A program made the translations under genes and the position numbers. Shown piece by piece: positions 39,396 to 48,923 of a DNA stretch of 64,000 bases (positions are counted from its first letter, which is position 1; every line of letters starts with the position of its first letter). The DNA lies in contig NZ_CP118734.1 of NCBI RefSeq assembly GCF_032594935.1, forward strand, positions 958,001-1,022,000, read 5' to 3'. Source of the stretch: Streptococcus sp. 29892. GTDB taxonomy: Bacteria; Bacillota; Bacilli; Lactobacillales; Streptococcaceae. The notes beneath the pieces are model-generated. The model did no database searches, was not told where the DNA came from, and worked only from the letters and a program-made list of their open reading frames with translations.

Positions 39396-41849
39396 ATGAG
39401 CAACATTCAAAACATGTCCCTTGAGGACATCATGGGAGAGCGTTTTGGTCGCTACTCCAAATACATTATTCAGGAGCGGGCTCTACCGGACATTCGGGAT
39501 GGTCTGAAACCTGTTCAGCGCCGTATCCTCTACTCTATGAATAAGGACGGCAACACCTTTGACAAGGGCTACCGTAAGTCTGCTAAGTCAGTCGGAAATA
39601 TCATGGGGAATTTCCACCCACACGGTGATTCCTCTATTTATGATGCCATGGTCCGCATGAGTCAGGACTGGAAGAACCGCGAGATTTTGGTGGAGATGCA
39701 CGGGAACAACGGTTCCATGGACGGCGATCCGCCAGCGGCTATGCGTTACACCGAGGCTCGCCTGTCAGAAATGGCTGGTTATCTGCTGGCCGACATCGAG
39801 AAAAAGACCGTGCCATTTGCTTGGAACTTTGACGATACGGAAAAAGAACCCACGGTGCTACCAGCTGCCTTCCCTAATCTCTTGGTCAATGGAGCGACAG
39901 GAATTTCAGCTGGGTACGCGACTGACATCCCGCCGCATAATCTGGCGGAGGTCATCGATGCCGTTGTCTACATGATTGATCATCCGACAGCTAAATTAGA
40001 AAAGCTGATGGAGTTCTTGCCTGGACCAGACTTCCCAACAGGTGCCATTATCCAAGGGGCTGACGAAATCAAGAAGGCCTATGAAACTGGAAAGGGCCGT
40101 GTCGTAGTCCGTAGCCGTTGTGACATTGAACAACTTAAGGGTGGAAAGAAACAGATCATTGTGACGGAGATTCCGTACGAAGTAAATAAGGCTGTTCTGG
40201 TTAAAAAGATTGATGATGTCCGTGTCAACAACAAGGTTCCTGGTATTGCTGAGGTACGTGACGAGTCAGACCGTACAGGTCTGCGGATTGCCATTGAGCT
40301 GAAAAAAGACAGCGACGAGCAAACCATTCTCAACTACCTTTACAAATACACCGATCTGCAAATCAATTATAACTTCAACATGGTGGCCATTGATAATTTC
40401 ACACCGCGTCAGGTCGGCTTGCAGAAGATTCTGTCCAGCTACATCGGCCACCGCCGTGAGATTATCATTGCTCGGTCTAAGTTTGATAAGGAAAAGGCTG
40501 AAAAACGCCTCCACATCGTAGAAGGTTTGATTCGTGTCATTTCCATCTTGGACGAAGTTATCGCCCTTATCCGTGCTTCTGAAAACAAGGCTGATGCCAA
40601 GGAAAACCTGAAAATCAGCTATGATTTCAGCGAGGAGCAGGCAGAAGCAATCGTGACCTTGCAACTCTACCGCTTGACCAATACCGATATTGTGACCTTG
40701 GAGAATGAAGAAGCAGCTCTACGCGAGCAGATTCAGACCTTGTCAGCCATTATCGGCGACGAACGGACCATGTTCAATCTCATGAAGAAAGAACTGCGTG
40801 AGGTCAAGAAACAGTTTGGCAATCCTCGTTTGAGTGAATTGCAAGATCAGGCAGAAGCGATTGAGATTGACACCGCTAGCTTGATTGTCGAGGAAGAAAC
40901 TTTTGTCAGCGTGACCAAGGCAGGTTACATCAAACGGACAAGTCCGCGTTCTTTCAATGCCTCAACGCTTGAAGAAATGGGCAAGCGGGATGACGATCAG
41001 CTGATTTTCTTGCAGAATGCCAAGACAACTCAGCACCTCTTGCTCTTTACTAATCTTGGAAATGTCATCTACCGACCTGTCCATGAACTGACAGATATTC
41101 GTTGGAAGGATATTGGCGAACACCTGAGCCAAACTCTTATGAACTTTGATACCGATGAAGAGATTATCTTCGCTGAATTGGTGGAGAATTTTGATGAGGG
41201 AACTTATTTCGCGGTGACCAAATACGGTCAAATCAAGCGTGTGGAGCGGAAGGAGTTCACGCCATGGCGGACTTACAAGTCCAAGTCAACCAAGTATGCC
41301 AAACTCAAAGATGCCGAAGATGTGGTTATTACTGTATCGCCTGTGGTCTTGGACGACATCATGCTCATGACAGAAAAGGGCTACGCTCTGCGATTTAACA
41401 TCGAAGAAGTGCCGATTATCGGCGCCAAGGCGGCTGGTGTCAAGGCGGTCAACCTTAAGGATGGGGATGTGGTGGCTGCGGCCTTTATCAGCAACACCAG
41501 CTCCGTCTATCTCCTGACCCAGCGTGGTAGCCTCAAGCGGATGGCGACGGAGGAAATCCCTGTGACCAGTCGTGCCAAGCGTGGTCTGCAGGTCCTTCGT
41601 GAACTCAAGGCTAAGCCTCACCGTGTCTTTGCGGCGGGTCCAGTCTTGACGGATCAGGGCGATTTTGACCTCTTTAGCACGGCAAATGAAGATGAAACGA
41701 CTAGTCAAGTTCTTCATGTCCAGTCCAAAACTGGTAAACTCTATGATGTTGATGTGACCCAGCTCAGCCTGTCTGAACGCACCAGCAATGGTAGCTTTAT
41801 CTCGGATACCATTTCTGATGAGGAAGTGTTTAGGACTTGGATAGATTAG
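39396..41849 (+). CDS. parC: DNA topoisomerase IV subunit A
   Basis: 817 aa. N-terminal breakage-reunion domain with the catalytic Tyr118 in [11 protein letters not shown], followed by C-terminal beta-pinwheel repeats. Quinolone-determining positions S79 and D83 ([12 protein letters not shown]) are wild type. ATG at 39396 with AAAGGATTATT upstream. Base composition returns to normal after the AT-rich cassette. Confidence 0.97.
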   Translation: MSNIQNMSLEDIMGERFGRYSKYIIQERALPDIRDGLKPVQRRILYSMNKDGNTFDKGYRKSAKSVGNIMGNFHPHGDSSIYDAMVRMSQDWKNREILVEMHGNNGSMDGDPPAAMRYTEARLSEMAGYLLADIEKKTVPFAWNFDDTEKEPTVLPAAFPNLLVNGATGISAGYATDIPPHNLAEVIDAVVYMIDHPTAKLEKLMEFLPGPDFPTGAIIQGADEIKKAYETGKGRVVVRSRCDIEQLKGGKKQIIVTEIPYEVNKAVLVKKIDDVRVNNKVPGIAEVRDESDRTGLRIAIELKKDSDEQTILNYLYKYTDLQINYNFNMVAIDNFTPRQVGLQKILSSYIGHRREIIIARSKFDKEKAEKRLHIVEGLIRVISILDEVIALIRASENKADAKENLKISYDFSEEQAEAIVTLQLYRLTNTDIVTLENEEAALREQIQTLSAIIGDERTMFNLMKKELREVKKQFGNPRLSELQDQAEAIEIDTASLIVEEETFVSVTKAGYIKRTSPRSFNASTLEEMGKRDDDQLIFLQNAKTTQHLLLFTNLGNVIYRPVHELTDIRWKDIGEHLSQTLMNFDTDEEIIFAELVENFDEGTYFAVTKYGQIKRVERKEFTPWRTYKSKSTKYAKLKDAEDVVITVSPVVLDDIMLMTEKGYALRFNIEEVPIIGAKAAGVKAVNLKDGDVVAAAFISNTSSVYLLTQRGSLKRMATEEIPVTSRAKRGLQVLRELKAKPHRVFAAGPVLTDQGDFDLFSTANEDETTSQVLHVQSKTGKLYDVDVTQLSLSERTSNGSFISDTISDEEVFRTWID

Positions 41850-41858
41850 ATATTTAGA

Positions 41859-41969
41859 ATGAAAAAGAAATTCCTTATTTTGTTCACTATCTTAGTACTG
41901 ATAGTCCTTGCCATGAAAGTCTTTCCTACCTTTGAGGAATGGCTGCATCAGCTGATTGGTTGGTACTAA
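41859..41969 (+). CDS. Possible 36-aa membrane miniprotein
   Basis: Starts MKKKFLILFTILVLIVLAMK (a single membrane helix) and ends EEWLHQLIGWY. Lies 9 bp after parC and directly before a terminator. No good Shine-Dalgarno is visible, so expression would depend on coupling to parC. Not recognised as a family. Confidence 0.45.
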   Translation: MKKKFLILFTILVLIVLAMKVFPTFEEWLHQLIGWY

Positions 41970-41982
41970 CGGATATAGAACG

Positions 41983-42007
41983 AACCCGCTCCGGCGGGTT
42001 TTTTCTA
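41983..42007 (+). terminator. Terminator after parC
   Basis: AACCCGC, loop TCCG, GCGGGTT, then TTTT. Confidence 0.92.
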
Positions 42008-42016
42008 ATGTTGCAA

Positions 42017-42031
42017 AATATTCTGAATTTT
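42017..42031 (+). promoter_or_regulatory. CodY-box-like site upstream of ilvE
   Basis: AATATTCTGAATTTT differs from AATTTTCWGAAAATT at 3 of 15 positions and lies just upstream of the -35 box. Branched-chain amino acid genes are classic CodY targets. Confidence 0.5.
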
Positions 42032-42033
42032 TC

Positions 42034-42062
42034 TTGTAAATCACTTTCAAAAGTAGTAAAAT
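42034..42062 (+). promoter_or_regulatory. ilvE promoter
   Basis: TTGTAA (42034-42039), 17-bp spacer, TAAAAT (42057-42062). Confidence 0.65.
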
Positions 42063-42089
42063 AATAAAAAACACCTTTGGAGAAACTAT

Positions 42090-43112
42090 ATGACAGTAAA
42101 CATCGACTGGGAAAACCTTGGTTTTGCCTACATGAAACTACCTTACCGCTTCATCGCTCATTTCAAGAACGGCCAGTGGTCTGAGGGGCAGCTGACAGAA
42201 GATGCGGAACTTCATATTTCAGAAAGCTCACCAGCCCTCCACTACGGGCAACAAGCTTTTGAAGGATTAAAAGCTTATCGTACAAAAGCTGGTAAATTAC
42301 AACTTTTCCGTCCAGACCAAAACGCTGAGCGCCTGCAACGAACAGCTGACCGCTTGCTCATGGAACCTGTACCGACTGATCTGTTCATCAAGGCCTGTAA
42401 AGAGGTGGTCAAGGCAAATGCAGACTATGTTCCTCCTTATGGAACTGGTGGCACCCTCTATCTCCGTCCGCTCCTGATCGGTGTTGGCGATATCATCGGC
42501 GTAAAACCAGCGGAAGAGTATATTTTCACCGTTTTTGCCATGCCAGTTGGCAATTACTTCAAGGGTGGTTTGGCTCCAACCAACTTCCTCATTCAGGACA
42601 AGTACGACCGTGCGGCGCCAAATGGTACAGGGGCAGCCAAGGTCGGCGGTAACTACGCGGCATCGCTCTTACCGGGCCAATATGCCAAAAAGCAGGGCTT
42701 CTCAGATGTGATTTACCTGGACCCAGCTACCCACACCAAGATTGAAGAAGTAGGGTCTGCAAACTTCTTTGGCATCACAGCTGATAATGAATTTGTCACA
42801 CCTATTTCACCGTCAATCTTGCCGTCCATTACCAAGTATTCACTTTTGTATTTGGCAGAGCATCGTCTGGGGATGAGGGCTGTGGAACGTGAAGTCCTTG
42901 TCGAAGAATTAGACCAGTTTGTCGAAGCAGGTGCCTGCGGAACGGCAGCTGTTATCTCGCCAATCGGTGGTGTCCAAATCGCAGACAAATTCCATGTTTT
43001 CCATAGCGAAACAGAAGTAGGACCAGTGACTAGAAAACTCTATGAAGAATTAACAGGCATCCAGTTTGGTGATATTGAAGCACCAGAAGGATGGATTGTT
43101 GAAGTGGACTAA
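42090..43112 (+). CDS. ilvE: Branched-chain amino acid aminotransferase
   Basis: 340 aa, PLP fold-type IV. Interconverts Val, Leu, Ile and their 2-oxo acids. Motifs: HYGQQAFEGLKAYR, TGAAKVGGNYAASLLP with the PLP lysine, and EVGSANFFGIT. Full length. GGAG 7 nt before the ATG. In other streptococci ilvE commonly follows parC; here it also marks the left border of the polysaccharide locus. Confidence 0.96.
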   Translation: MTVNIDWENLGFAYMKLPYRFIAHFKNGQWSEGQLTEDAELHISESSPALHYGQQAFEGLKAYRTKAGKLQLFRPDQNAERLQRTADRLLMEPVPTDLFIKACKEVVKANADYVPPYGTGGTLYLRPLLIGVGDIIGVKPAEEYIFTVFAMPVGNYFKGGLAPTNFLIQDKYDRAAPNGTGAAKVGGNYAASLLPGQYAKKQGFSDVIYLDPATHTKIEEVGSANFFGITADNEFVTPISPSILPSITKYSLLYLAEHRLGMRAVEREVLVEELDQFVEAGACGTAAVISPIGGVQIADKFHVFHSETEVGPVTRKLYEELTGIQFGDIEAPEGWIVEVD

Positions 43113-43275
43113 TTCTAGTAGTGTGAATGGAATAGACATAAGATCTAGGAATGCTTTTGCAGTATATCTAGGTCTTTTATATTTTCCTTTGTGGACATTG
43201 TTATTCTGTAAGAATATATATAAATACCTCAGTATGATATTGTAAGGTCTTTTAACTACTAATTATAAACAATTT

Positions 43276-43284
43276 TGATATAAT
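43276..43284 (+). promoter_or_regulatory. Promoter of wzd (extended -10)
   Basis: TTGATATAAT: TGATATAAT at 43276-43284; no good -35. About 50 nt before the wzd start. The rest of the 43113-43333 intergenic region is AT-rich, with a weak imperfect inverted repeat after ilvE. Confidence 0.6.
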
Positions 43285-43333
43285 GGAATGTAGAGCAAAA
43301 TTATTTTCCTGAATGGAGAGAGGAATAACACAA

Positions 43334-44077
43334 ATGGATAGAAAAAACGATGATATAATGAATTTTTTAGAGCTCATTCATCTCTTTAAGAAAAATATAG
43401 TCTTGATTGCGATTTGTGCTTCGATAGGAGGCTTATCTATGGGCCTCTATGCACAATTTGGAATCACTCCGCAGTATGAATCAAGTGCCCAGCTATTGGT
43501 TGCTCAAGATCCAATCGAAATGGGGAATACCAATACTTACGCGCAGGCTGCAACATCTATTCGAACGAATTTAGAAATGATTCCAACCTATCGGGATATT
43601 TTATATGGTGTTCCGGTATTGGGAAAAGTTTCTGAGACTTTTGGTAACGAGTATTCTGCTGCCTACTTGAAAGAACGTTTAAGCTTTGTTCAAACTGAGG
43701 ATTCACAAGCATTTGTTGTCAAACTCCGATTGGATGATGCAACAGAAGCCCAAGCAATTTTAGAAGAAATTACGACTGTATTTAGTAAAACGTTACAAGA
43801 AATTTATAGCGAAGGATTTGGTAAAGTGGTCGTTCTTTCTCCTGCTTCATATAGTAGTAGTAAGGTATCACCAAGTCTTATTAAAAATATTGTTTCTGGT
43901 ATATTAGCAGGTATATTTCTTTCTTTTGGTTTTGTCATTGCTAGACATTTATTGGATCGAACAGTCAAGAATGATGCAATTTTACAAAGCTATAATTTGA
44001 CACTTTTGACTGAATTATATGACATGAGTGCAAAAGAAATTGGTAATGCACACTACCAATCGAAACAATCATCTTAG
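43334..44077 (+). CDS. wzd: Polysaccharide co-polymerase, Wzd/CpsC family
   Basis: 247 aa. Two membrane helices (about 20-42 and 190-212) flank an extracytoplasmic loop with the Wzz-type start TPQYESSAQLLVAQ. It is the membrane activator of the tyrosine kinase Wze and helps set polymer length. The ATG at 43334 is chosen for AGAGG about 10 nt upstream; the earlier in-frame ATG at 43313 has no Shine-Dalgarno. Compared with standard cps loci the regulator wzg and phosphatase wzh are absent. Confidence 0.88.
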   Translation: MDRKNDDIMNFLELIHLFKKNIVLIAICASIGGLSMGLYAQFGITPQYESSAQLLVAQDPIEMGNTNTYAQAATSIRTNLEMIPTYRDILYGVPVLGKVSETFGNEYSAAYLKERLSFVQTEDSQAFVVKLRLDDATEAQAILEEITTVFSKTLQEIYSEGFGKVVVLSPASYSSSKVSPSLIKNIVSGILAGIFLSFGFVIARHLLDRTVKNDAILQSYNLTLLTELYDMSAKEIGNAHYQSKQSS

Positions 44078-44092
44078 AAAGAGAGCTGTTTT

Positions 44093-44827
44093 ATGTTTTT
44101 TGGAAAAAAGAAGAGACAAAAAGTATTACATAAACAACAATTACAAGGTTCTCCACTCTATTCTGCAACACAGCCAACGAGTTTGAATGCAGAGCAGATT
44201 CGCGTGCTGCGAACCAATCTTGAATATGCTCAATTAAATGGGAAAGTAAAATCCATCGGAGTTACCTCCTCTATTCCAGGCGAAGGAAAATCGACAGTAT
44301 CTGCGAACCTGGCACATAGTTTAGCCTCGGCAGGGAAGAAAGTACTAATCGTTGATGCAGATTTAAGAAAACCCACCGTCCATCGTACTTTTAAGGTCTC
44401 TAATGTGAAAGGTTTGACGGACCTAGTTATTAGCAAAGAGGGACAATTTGTACAGTGTGTCAACTACTTGGCAGATTTGGACCTGTACATATTAACTTCT
44501 GGACCGATTCCACCAAATCCATCGGAGTTGCTTCAGTCAGAAAATATGACCAAATTGATGGAAGAATTAGTAGCTTACTTTGACTATATCATTTATGATT
44601 TACCCCCAGTAAATAGTGTAACAGATGCACAGATCATGTCCAGAAAAGTAGACGGTATGATTCTAGTAGTCCGCCAAGAGTATGTTCTGAAAGCTGAACT
44701 TGAGAAGAGTTTACGCAATCTTAATAACGTTGAGGCACATATATTAGGCTATGTGATGAATGATGTAGCAACTAGTCAGAAAGATTCCTACTATTATTAT
44801 GGTTCAGGACCTGATACTCCCAAGTAA
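44093..44827 (+). CDS. wze: Bacterial tyrosine kinase, Wze/CpsD family
   Basis: 244 aa. Walker A SSIPGEGKST (about 59-68), Walker A' VLIVDADLRKP, Walker B IIYDLPPV. The C-terminal SYYYYGSG cluster holds the autophosphorylated tyrosines. BY-kinases act with Wzd to control polysaccharide export and ligation. The gene is followed by a strong terminator, so wzd-wze form a two-gene unit separate from the other genes of the locus. Confidence 0.9.
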   Translation: MFFGKKKRQKVLHKQQLQGSPLYSATQPTSLNAEQIRVLRTNLEYAQLNGKVKSIGVTSSIPGEGKSTVSANLAHSLASAGKKVLIVDADLRKPTVHRTFKVSNVKGLTDLVISKEGQFVQCVNYLADLDLYILTSGPIPPNPSELLQSENMTKLMEELVAYFDYIIYDLPPVNSVTDAQIMSRKVDGMILVVRQEYVLKAELEKSLRNLNNVEAHILGYVMNDVATSQKDSYYYYGSGPDTPK

Positions 44828-44853
44828 GCCAATTATTATTCAACCGACAATCA

Positions 44854-44883
44854 AAAAGGAGCTGATATGATTCAGCTCCTTTT
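44854..44883. terminator. Bidirectional terminator after wze
   Basis: AAAAGGAGCTGA and TCAGCTCCTTTT around ATATGAT-like loop sequence. Serves wze and the convergent glycosyltransferase. Confidence 0.9.
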
Positions 44884-44888
44884 ATGGA

Positions 44889-45827
44889 TTATCTAGAGAC
44901 TATGGATGATAGCAGGCGAGCGATGGTATAGTTCGATGGTAGAATATATACTTTTATAAAGTAGCGATGAAGTGGTAGGGAATCCTTGTAAAATGTTTTA
45001 ATGAATGGATTACTTAAATAATCTAATGAATCTAGATAATTTTTGGATGTACGATAAGCTGTTTTATCTCCTATTTTTACAGCATTAGCTATCATTTGAA
45101 GTAAATCTTCAATCATTTTAAAGGTAAAATAATCCTTATAATCTGGGTTTCTTTCCCCCATTATGCGATTATTCTCCATTGATTTTAGATTGTTTTCAGG
45201 CTTAGGTGTAGTACTTAGAGAGCCTTCCCTAGAGCGATAGATATATAGTTTTTCGTGTACAGTAGTAATGTTTTCTGCATGAATCATCAATTCAAAATAG
45301 ATGCCTTCACCCATTCCTGGTAAAAAACGGAAGTTGATTTTATCAATTAATTCTTTAGCCACCATCCGGGCAGTTGGTTGAGTATTATGAAAAATATCTT
45401 TCAGTTGCGCTTTACCGTAAATCGGTTTATACCAGACAGATTTTTCTCTTCCATCAGAAGAGAAGGTTCCTGTGTCACAAAGTACCAAATCTGCTTTATC
45501 AGTCAAGGCTTTTTGATAAAGTTTCTCAAACATATCTTTTTTAAGAAAGTCATCAGAGTCAACAAATGAAATGTACTGACCTGATGCACGTTCAATTCCT
45601 TTGTTGCGTGCTTCACCAACACCAGTTTTGGATATTGAATCGATAATGTGAATTCGAGAGTCTATTTGCTCATATTTTCTCAAAATGTCCAAGGATCTGT
45701 CTGTAGAACAATCGTTAACTAATATTAGTTCAATGTCTGTTAGGCTTTGGTTTAAGATAGATTCAATACATTCACCAATGTAATCTTCAGTATTATACAC
45801 TGGAACGATGATAGAAACTTTTGGCAT
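44889..45827 (-). CDS. Glycosyltransferase family 2
   Basis: 312 aa. GT-A fold: VSIIVPVYNTEDYIGECIES at the N-terminus, LVNDCSTDRS, FVDSDDF (DxD-type motif near residue 95) and a long C-terminal domain. It likely adds one sugar of the repeat unit in the cytoplasm; donor and acceptor are unknown. It has its own minus-strand promoter (TGGTATAAT, 45851-45859) and reads toward wze. Confidence 0.85.
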   Translation of the reverse strand: MPKVSIIVPVYNTEDYIGECIESILNQSLTDIELILVNDCSTDRSLDILRKYEQIDSRIHIIDSISKTGVGEARNKGIERASGQYISFVDSDDFLKKDMFEKLYQKALTDKADLVLCDTGTFSSDGREKSVWYKPIYGKAQLKDIFHNTQPTARMVAKELIDKINFRFLPGMGEGIYFELMIHAENITTVHEKLYIYRSREGSLSTTPKPENNLKSMENNRIMGERNPDYKDYFTFKMIEDLLQMIANAVKIGDKTAYRTSKNYLDSLDYLSNPFIKTFYKDSLPLHRYFIKVYILPSNYTIARLLSSIVSR

Positions 45828-45850
45828 GGTAATCTTCCTTTCCTTTGAGA

Positions 45851-45859
45851 ATTATACCA
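45851..45859 (-). promoter_or_regulatory. Promoter of the minus-strand glycosyltransferase
   Basis: Minus strand TGGTATAAT, 23 nt before the ATG at 45827. Confidence 0.6.
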
Positions 45860-45935
45860 TAAAAATCGTAAAATAAGCCAATTACTAATATTGGAATGGC
45901 TGTTGACCCAATTATTTTCATTTTATACCTCCAAG

Positions 45936-45944
45936 TGTTATAAT
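45936..45944 (+). promoter_or_regulatory. Promoter toward the polymerase gene
   Basis: TGTTATAAT at 45936-45944 on the plus strand, divergent from the glycosyltransferase promoter. Confidence 0.55.
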
Positions 45945-45987
45945 GGAGTGTTAGTATGAATGAAAATAAATACAAAGGATGTACAAA

Positions 45988-46110
45988 TTGATTAGAAAGT
46001 GGTATAAAGAGTTGTTTATGACTACATCAAGTGGTCTACCTCCGATTGTTCAGTTAACACGGTTAAGGTGGCTAGCAAATCAAAGGTTGGTGGCTTATAA
46101 TGTGCAATAA
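45988..46110 (+). CDS. Possible 40-aa ORF ahead of the polymerase gene
   Basis: TTG start with AAGGATG upstream (a second possible start is ATG 46018). Sequence rich in basic and hydrophobic residues (KWYKELFMTTSSGLPPIVQL). Its stop lies 11 nt inside the polymerase gene, so it may couple translation of that gene or be a relic of a lost transferase. No family recognised. Confidence 0.35.
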   Translation: MIRKWYKELFMTTSSGLPPIVQLTRLRWLANQRLVAYNVQ

Positions 46111-47284
46111 ATTATTTAATAAGTGGAGTGTATCCTTTTTATATGTTTCGATAGTGATTTTTCCACTCAATATGTTGTTGTCCCTCCTTCTTCAAAAGAT
46201 AGGATTTGCATTTCTTGCTGCAAGAAGTATCTATATTTGCTATGCAGTAGTCTATTTATTAGCATTGGTCATATTTACTCGCTTTGGAGTATCTATAAAG
46301 AGATTGGTGGTACTTTATGGTATTTATTTCCTATATTTTATATTGTATCTAACTGCTGATCCCTTTGTAAAAGATATTTTTTCCGGGGTAGTGATGACAA
46401 TGATCTACCTTTACTATCTTCCCTACTCTATTTTGATCTTATCGAGAATAGATGATTTTTCTTTATTGTTTTCAAGTAAGTGGATAGAATATACAAATTA
46501 TTTTGTCATCTGTATTGCTTTCATTGTCAAGTATGTTTTTAATGATGTGACCAATTACATGACCTATTCCTATAACTTATTGCCGATTTGGGTTTTATTT
46601 ACTCTGAATTTTATCCATCGTCCTACCTTAATCAAAGCTGGAATCGCAGTCGTAATGCTTTTGGAAGGTGTTATTTATGGAGCACGTGGTCCTTTAATTT
46701 GGTTAGCAGTGGGAGGCATCTTGGGTTTGCTTCTTGAATTGATTGAAAACAAGATCATTCGTCGTCTAACACTTAAGAAATTCTCACGTTTCATTTTTAG
46801 CGTTGGAATTTTTGCTGGAATCTTCTTTCTAGTAAGACAACGATTGGGAACCATAGAAATTGAAGGTTCCTATATCCTGAGTCGTTTACAGCAAGGAGAT
46901 TTGGGAGATAGTACAGGTAGGGTTGTCATGATTGACACTGCACTTTCGTATTTGAAGTTCATGGGCGGTGAAATTAATGGCCTATTCTTTGACAGAACCA
47001 TTATGCCTGAAAAAATTTACGTCCACAATTTTATTCTGGAAACCTTACTCGCCTTTGGTTGGATGCTAGGTGGCTTGGTTTTAGTGTCCTTACTATTTTT
47101 TGTCTGTAAGATCTTCCTTATGTCAAATTATATCAATAAAAAAATGGTTATCTTTGCAGTGTCTTCCTTCTTTCTAAAGTATTTTTTATCAGGAAGTATG
47201 TACGAAGGGGAAAGTTTTATTATTTTTGTAGCAATCCTATTTGCTATTTATCAGCAAGAAACTTCTAGAAAATCTAATTTATGA
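46100..47284 (+). CDS. wzy: Polysaccharide repeat-unit polymerase (Wzy-like)
   Basis: 394 aa, about 10 membrane helices with a large extracellular loop near residues 255-310. GARGPLIWLAVGGILGLL and the HNFILETLLAFGW stretch near residue 313 are typical of Wzy/O-antigen polymerase proteins. Low sequence conservation is normal for this class; the call rests on topology and locus context. It would join lipid-linked repeat units outside the membrane. Confidence 0.75.
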   Translation: MCNKLFNKWSVSFLYVSIVIFPLNMLLSLLLQKIGFAFLAARSIYICYAVVYLLALVIFTRFGVSIKRLVVLYGIYFLYFILYLTADPFVKDIFSGVVMTMIYLYYLPYSILILSRIDDFSLLFSSKWIEYTNYFVICIAFIVKYVFNDVTNYMTYSYNLLPIWVLFTLNFIHRPTLIKAGIAVVMLLEGVIYGARGPLIWLAVGGILGLLLELIENKIIRRLTLKKFSRFIFSVGIFAGIFFLVRQRLGTIEIEGSYILSRLQQGDLGDSTGRVVMIDTALSYLKFMGGEINGLFFDRTIMPEKIYVHNFILETLLAFGWMLGGLVLVSLLFFVCKIFLMSNYINKKMVIFAVSSFFLKYFLSGSMYEGESFIIFVAILFAIYQQETSRKSNL

Positions 47285-47290
47285 TTCATA

Positions 47291-47339
47291 AAAACTCCGT
47301 CAATTTCAAGTAATCTTACTTGATAATTGAGGGAGTTTT
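47291..47339. terminator. Bidirectional terminator between wzy and wzx
   Basis: AAAACTCC..CAAGTAA paired with TTACTTG..GGAGTTTT-type arms forming a long stem with T runs on both strands; the two genes converge here. Confidence 0.85.
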
Positions 47340-47340
47340 C

Positions 47341-48816
47341 TTATTTCTTAAAATGAAGAAGATTCTTGTTCAAAACGATCCTATTCAAGATGTAGCTGAT
47401 AAAAGTTGTCAAGAAAATGCTGATAAATCCAAAGAAAATCCAGGAGATGAATGATTCAATTTTGTTGACTCGTGGCAATAGTAAAAGATTCGATAAGAGA
47501 AATACACCTGCATCCACCAGCAGCTGTTTATTCAGTAGACGTAAGTCGGTTTTTAATATATGGGAATAAGAGTACCACATGTAGTAAATCAAGCTGAAGA
47601 AAAGGGCAACCGCAGTGCCAATTGCAACCCCGACGATCTGCCATTCGAAAACCAAGGCGAGAGACAGGCCAAGATTCAATACAGCTTCGAAATAGGTACC
47701 AAATTGGGTATTTTTGAAGTCTCCTTTGGAAAAAACCAGGGTCCGGTAGGGCAAGCGTAAGGCATAGAACAGAATAGCAAGTGTCATAAGATAGCCAAAA
47801 AGAGGTTGATTGTAATTGGCATCGGTAATTTTTTTTGTATAAAGAACAACAAAAGGAGTGACTAGTTGAAAGGCACTACTGATAAAAATGGTAGAGCTAG
47901 TGTGTAAGAGCCATTCCATTTTATGGAATTGTCTTTGCAATAGCTTCTGTTCCTCCATGTGTAGAGCACGTCCTAAAAATGGGCGAAGGCCACTTGTTGC
48001 TGCATTTAAAAATGTCTTAATTCCCTGAAAAACGGTATTGTAAACGGCATAGACTGAAACTTGTGACAGGCTGGCAAACATGGACAAAATGACAATATCC
48101 GTGCTCTCTTGGATGGTGTAAGCAATGTGTTGACCGATTCCATACCATTGTTGCTGGATCTGGTAAGTCCGATCCCGAAGAGTTTTGGAAATCTTATAAC
48201 TACGACGGACATAGAAGCTGATAAAAAGAGGTGGAAGGATAAAAATCAGTGCGGAAGCAAACTTTACCATAAGAACTGTCTGTCCCGACTGTATCAAAAC
48301 CAGGGTAAGGAGTAGGTTGAGGATATTGGCTGTGCCTTGTAGAATTTCTTTGATATAAGCTTTCTGATCTGATCCAAGGATAATTTGACTGGTAATTCCT
48401 AGGAAAAATTGCAATAAATGAGATAGGGAAAGAACCAGAATCAATCCTATAATTTGCCCTGGAGTAAATTGTCCAGAAAGGTGGGCAGGTAAGAAAAGAC
48501 ATAGACCAGCTATATAAAATAATAGGGCAAATCCGATTCGGTTAAAAAAAGCCTGCGATTTATAATAGATAGTCGAGAGGAGTGCTGTATCTTTATCTAA
48601 TAATGGTTTGTACATACTAGCTTGAATAATGGCTCCCATCCCCAAATCTAAGAGACTGATTAGTGTTAGATATTGAGTGATACTGGACATGAGGCCGTTG
48701 ACCTCAGAGCCATAAGCGGTAATAAATAGTCTGGGGAGAATAAGGCTACAGATGATTGAGATAACCTTATTCAAAAGAGAAATAAGTCCATTTAGTTTAA
48801 GAGATTTTGTATTCAC
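47341..48816 (-). CDS. wzx: Polysaccharide flippase (Wzx-like, MOP superfamily)
   Basis: 491 aa, about 12-14 membrane helices. The N-terminus (LKLNGLISLLNKVISIICSL, LPRLFITAYGSEVNGLMSSI) fits the polysaccharide transporter family. It would move undecaprenyl-linked repeat units across the membrane. Minus strand, opposite to the polymerase. Ends 2 bp from a bidirectional terminator. Confidence 0.85.
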   Translation of the reverse strand: MNTKSLKLNGLISLLNKVISIICSLILPRLFITAYGSEVNGLMSSITQYLTLISLLDLGMGAIIQASMYKPLLDKDTALLSTIYYKSQAFFNRIGFALLFYIAGLCLFLPAHLSGQFTPGQIIGLILVLSLSHLLQFFLGITSQIILGSDQKAYIKEILQGTANILNLLLTLVLIQSGQTVLMVKFASALIFILPPLFISFYVRRSYKISKTLRDRTYQIQQQWYGIGQHIAYTIQESTDIVILSMFASLSQVSVYAVYNTVFQGIKTFLNAATSGLRPFLGRALHMEEQKLLQRQFHKMEWLLHTSSTIFISSAFQLVTPFVVLYTKKITDANYNQPLFGYLMTLAILFYALRLPYRTLVFSKGDFKNTQFGTYFEAVLNLGLSLALVFEWQIVGVAIGTAVALFFSLIYYMWYSYSHILKTDLRLLNKQLLVDAGVFLLSNLLLLPRVNKIESFISWIFFGFISIFLTTFISYILNRIVLNKNLLHFKK

Positions 48817-48923
48817 TAAGTTCTTCTTTCAGTTGGAAGTATTATTTCAATATCTTTGATATATCGAAGGATTTTTGATACAATGAATTGGTTGAAAAGG
48901 AAATATTGACAACAACTCATATT

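Noticed and set aside
39630..39650. Possible quinolone-resistance substitutions in ParC
   Set aside because: S79 and D83 are both wild type.
45793..45921. 42-aa minus-strand frame with GGAGG ahead of the minus-strand glycosyltransferase
   Set aside because: It contains the glycosyltransferase promoter and runs into that gene out of frame; weak support, so not listed as a gene.
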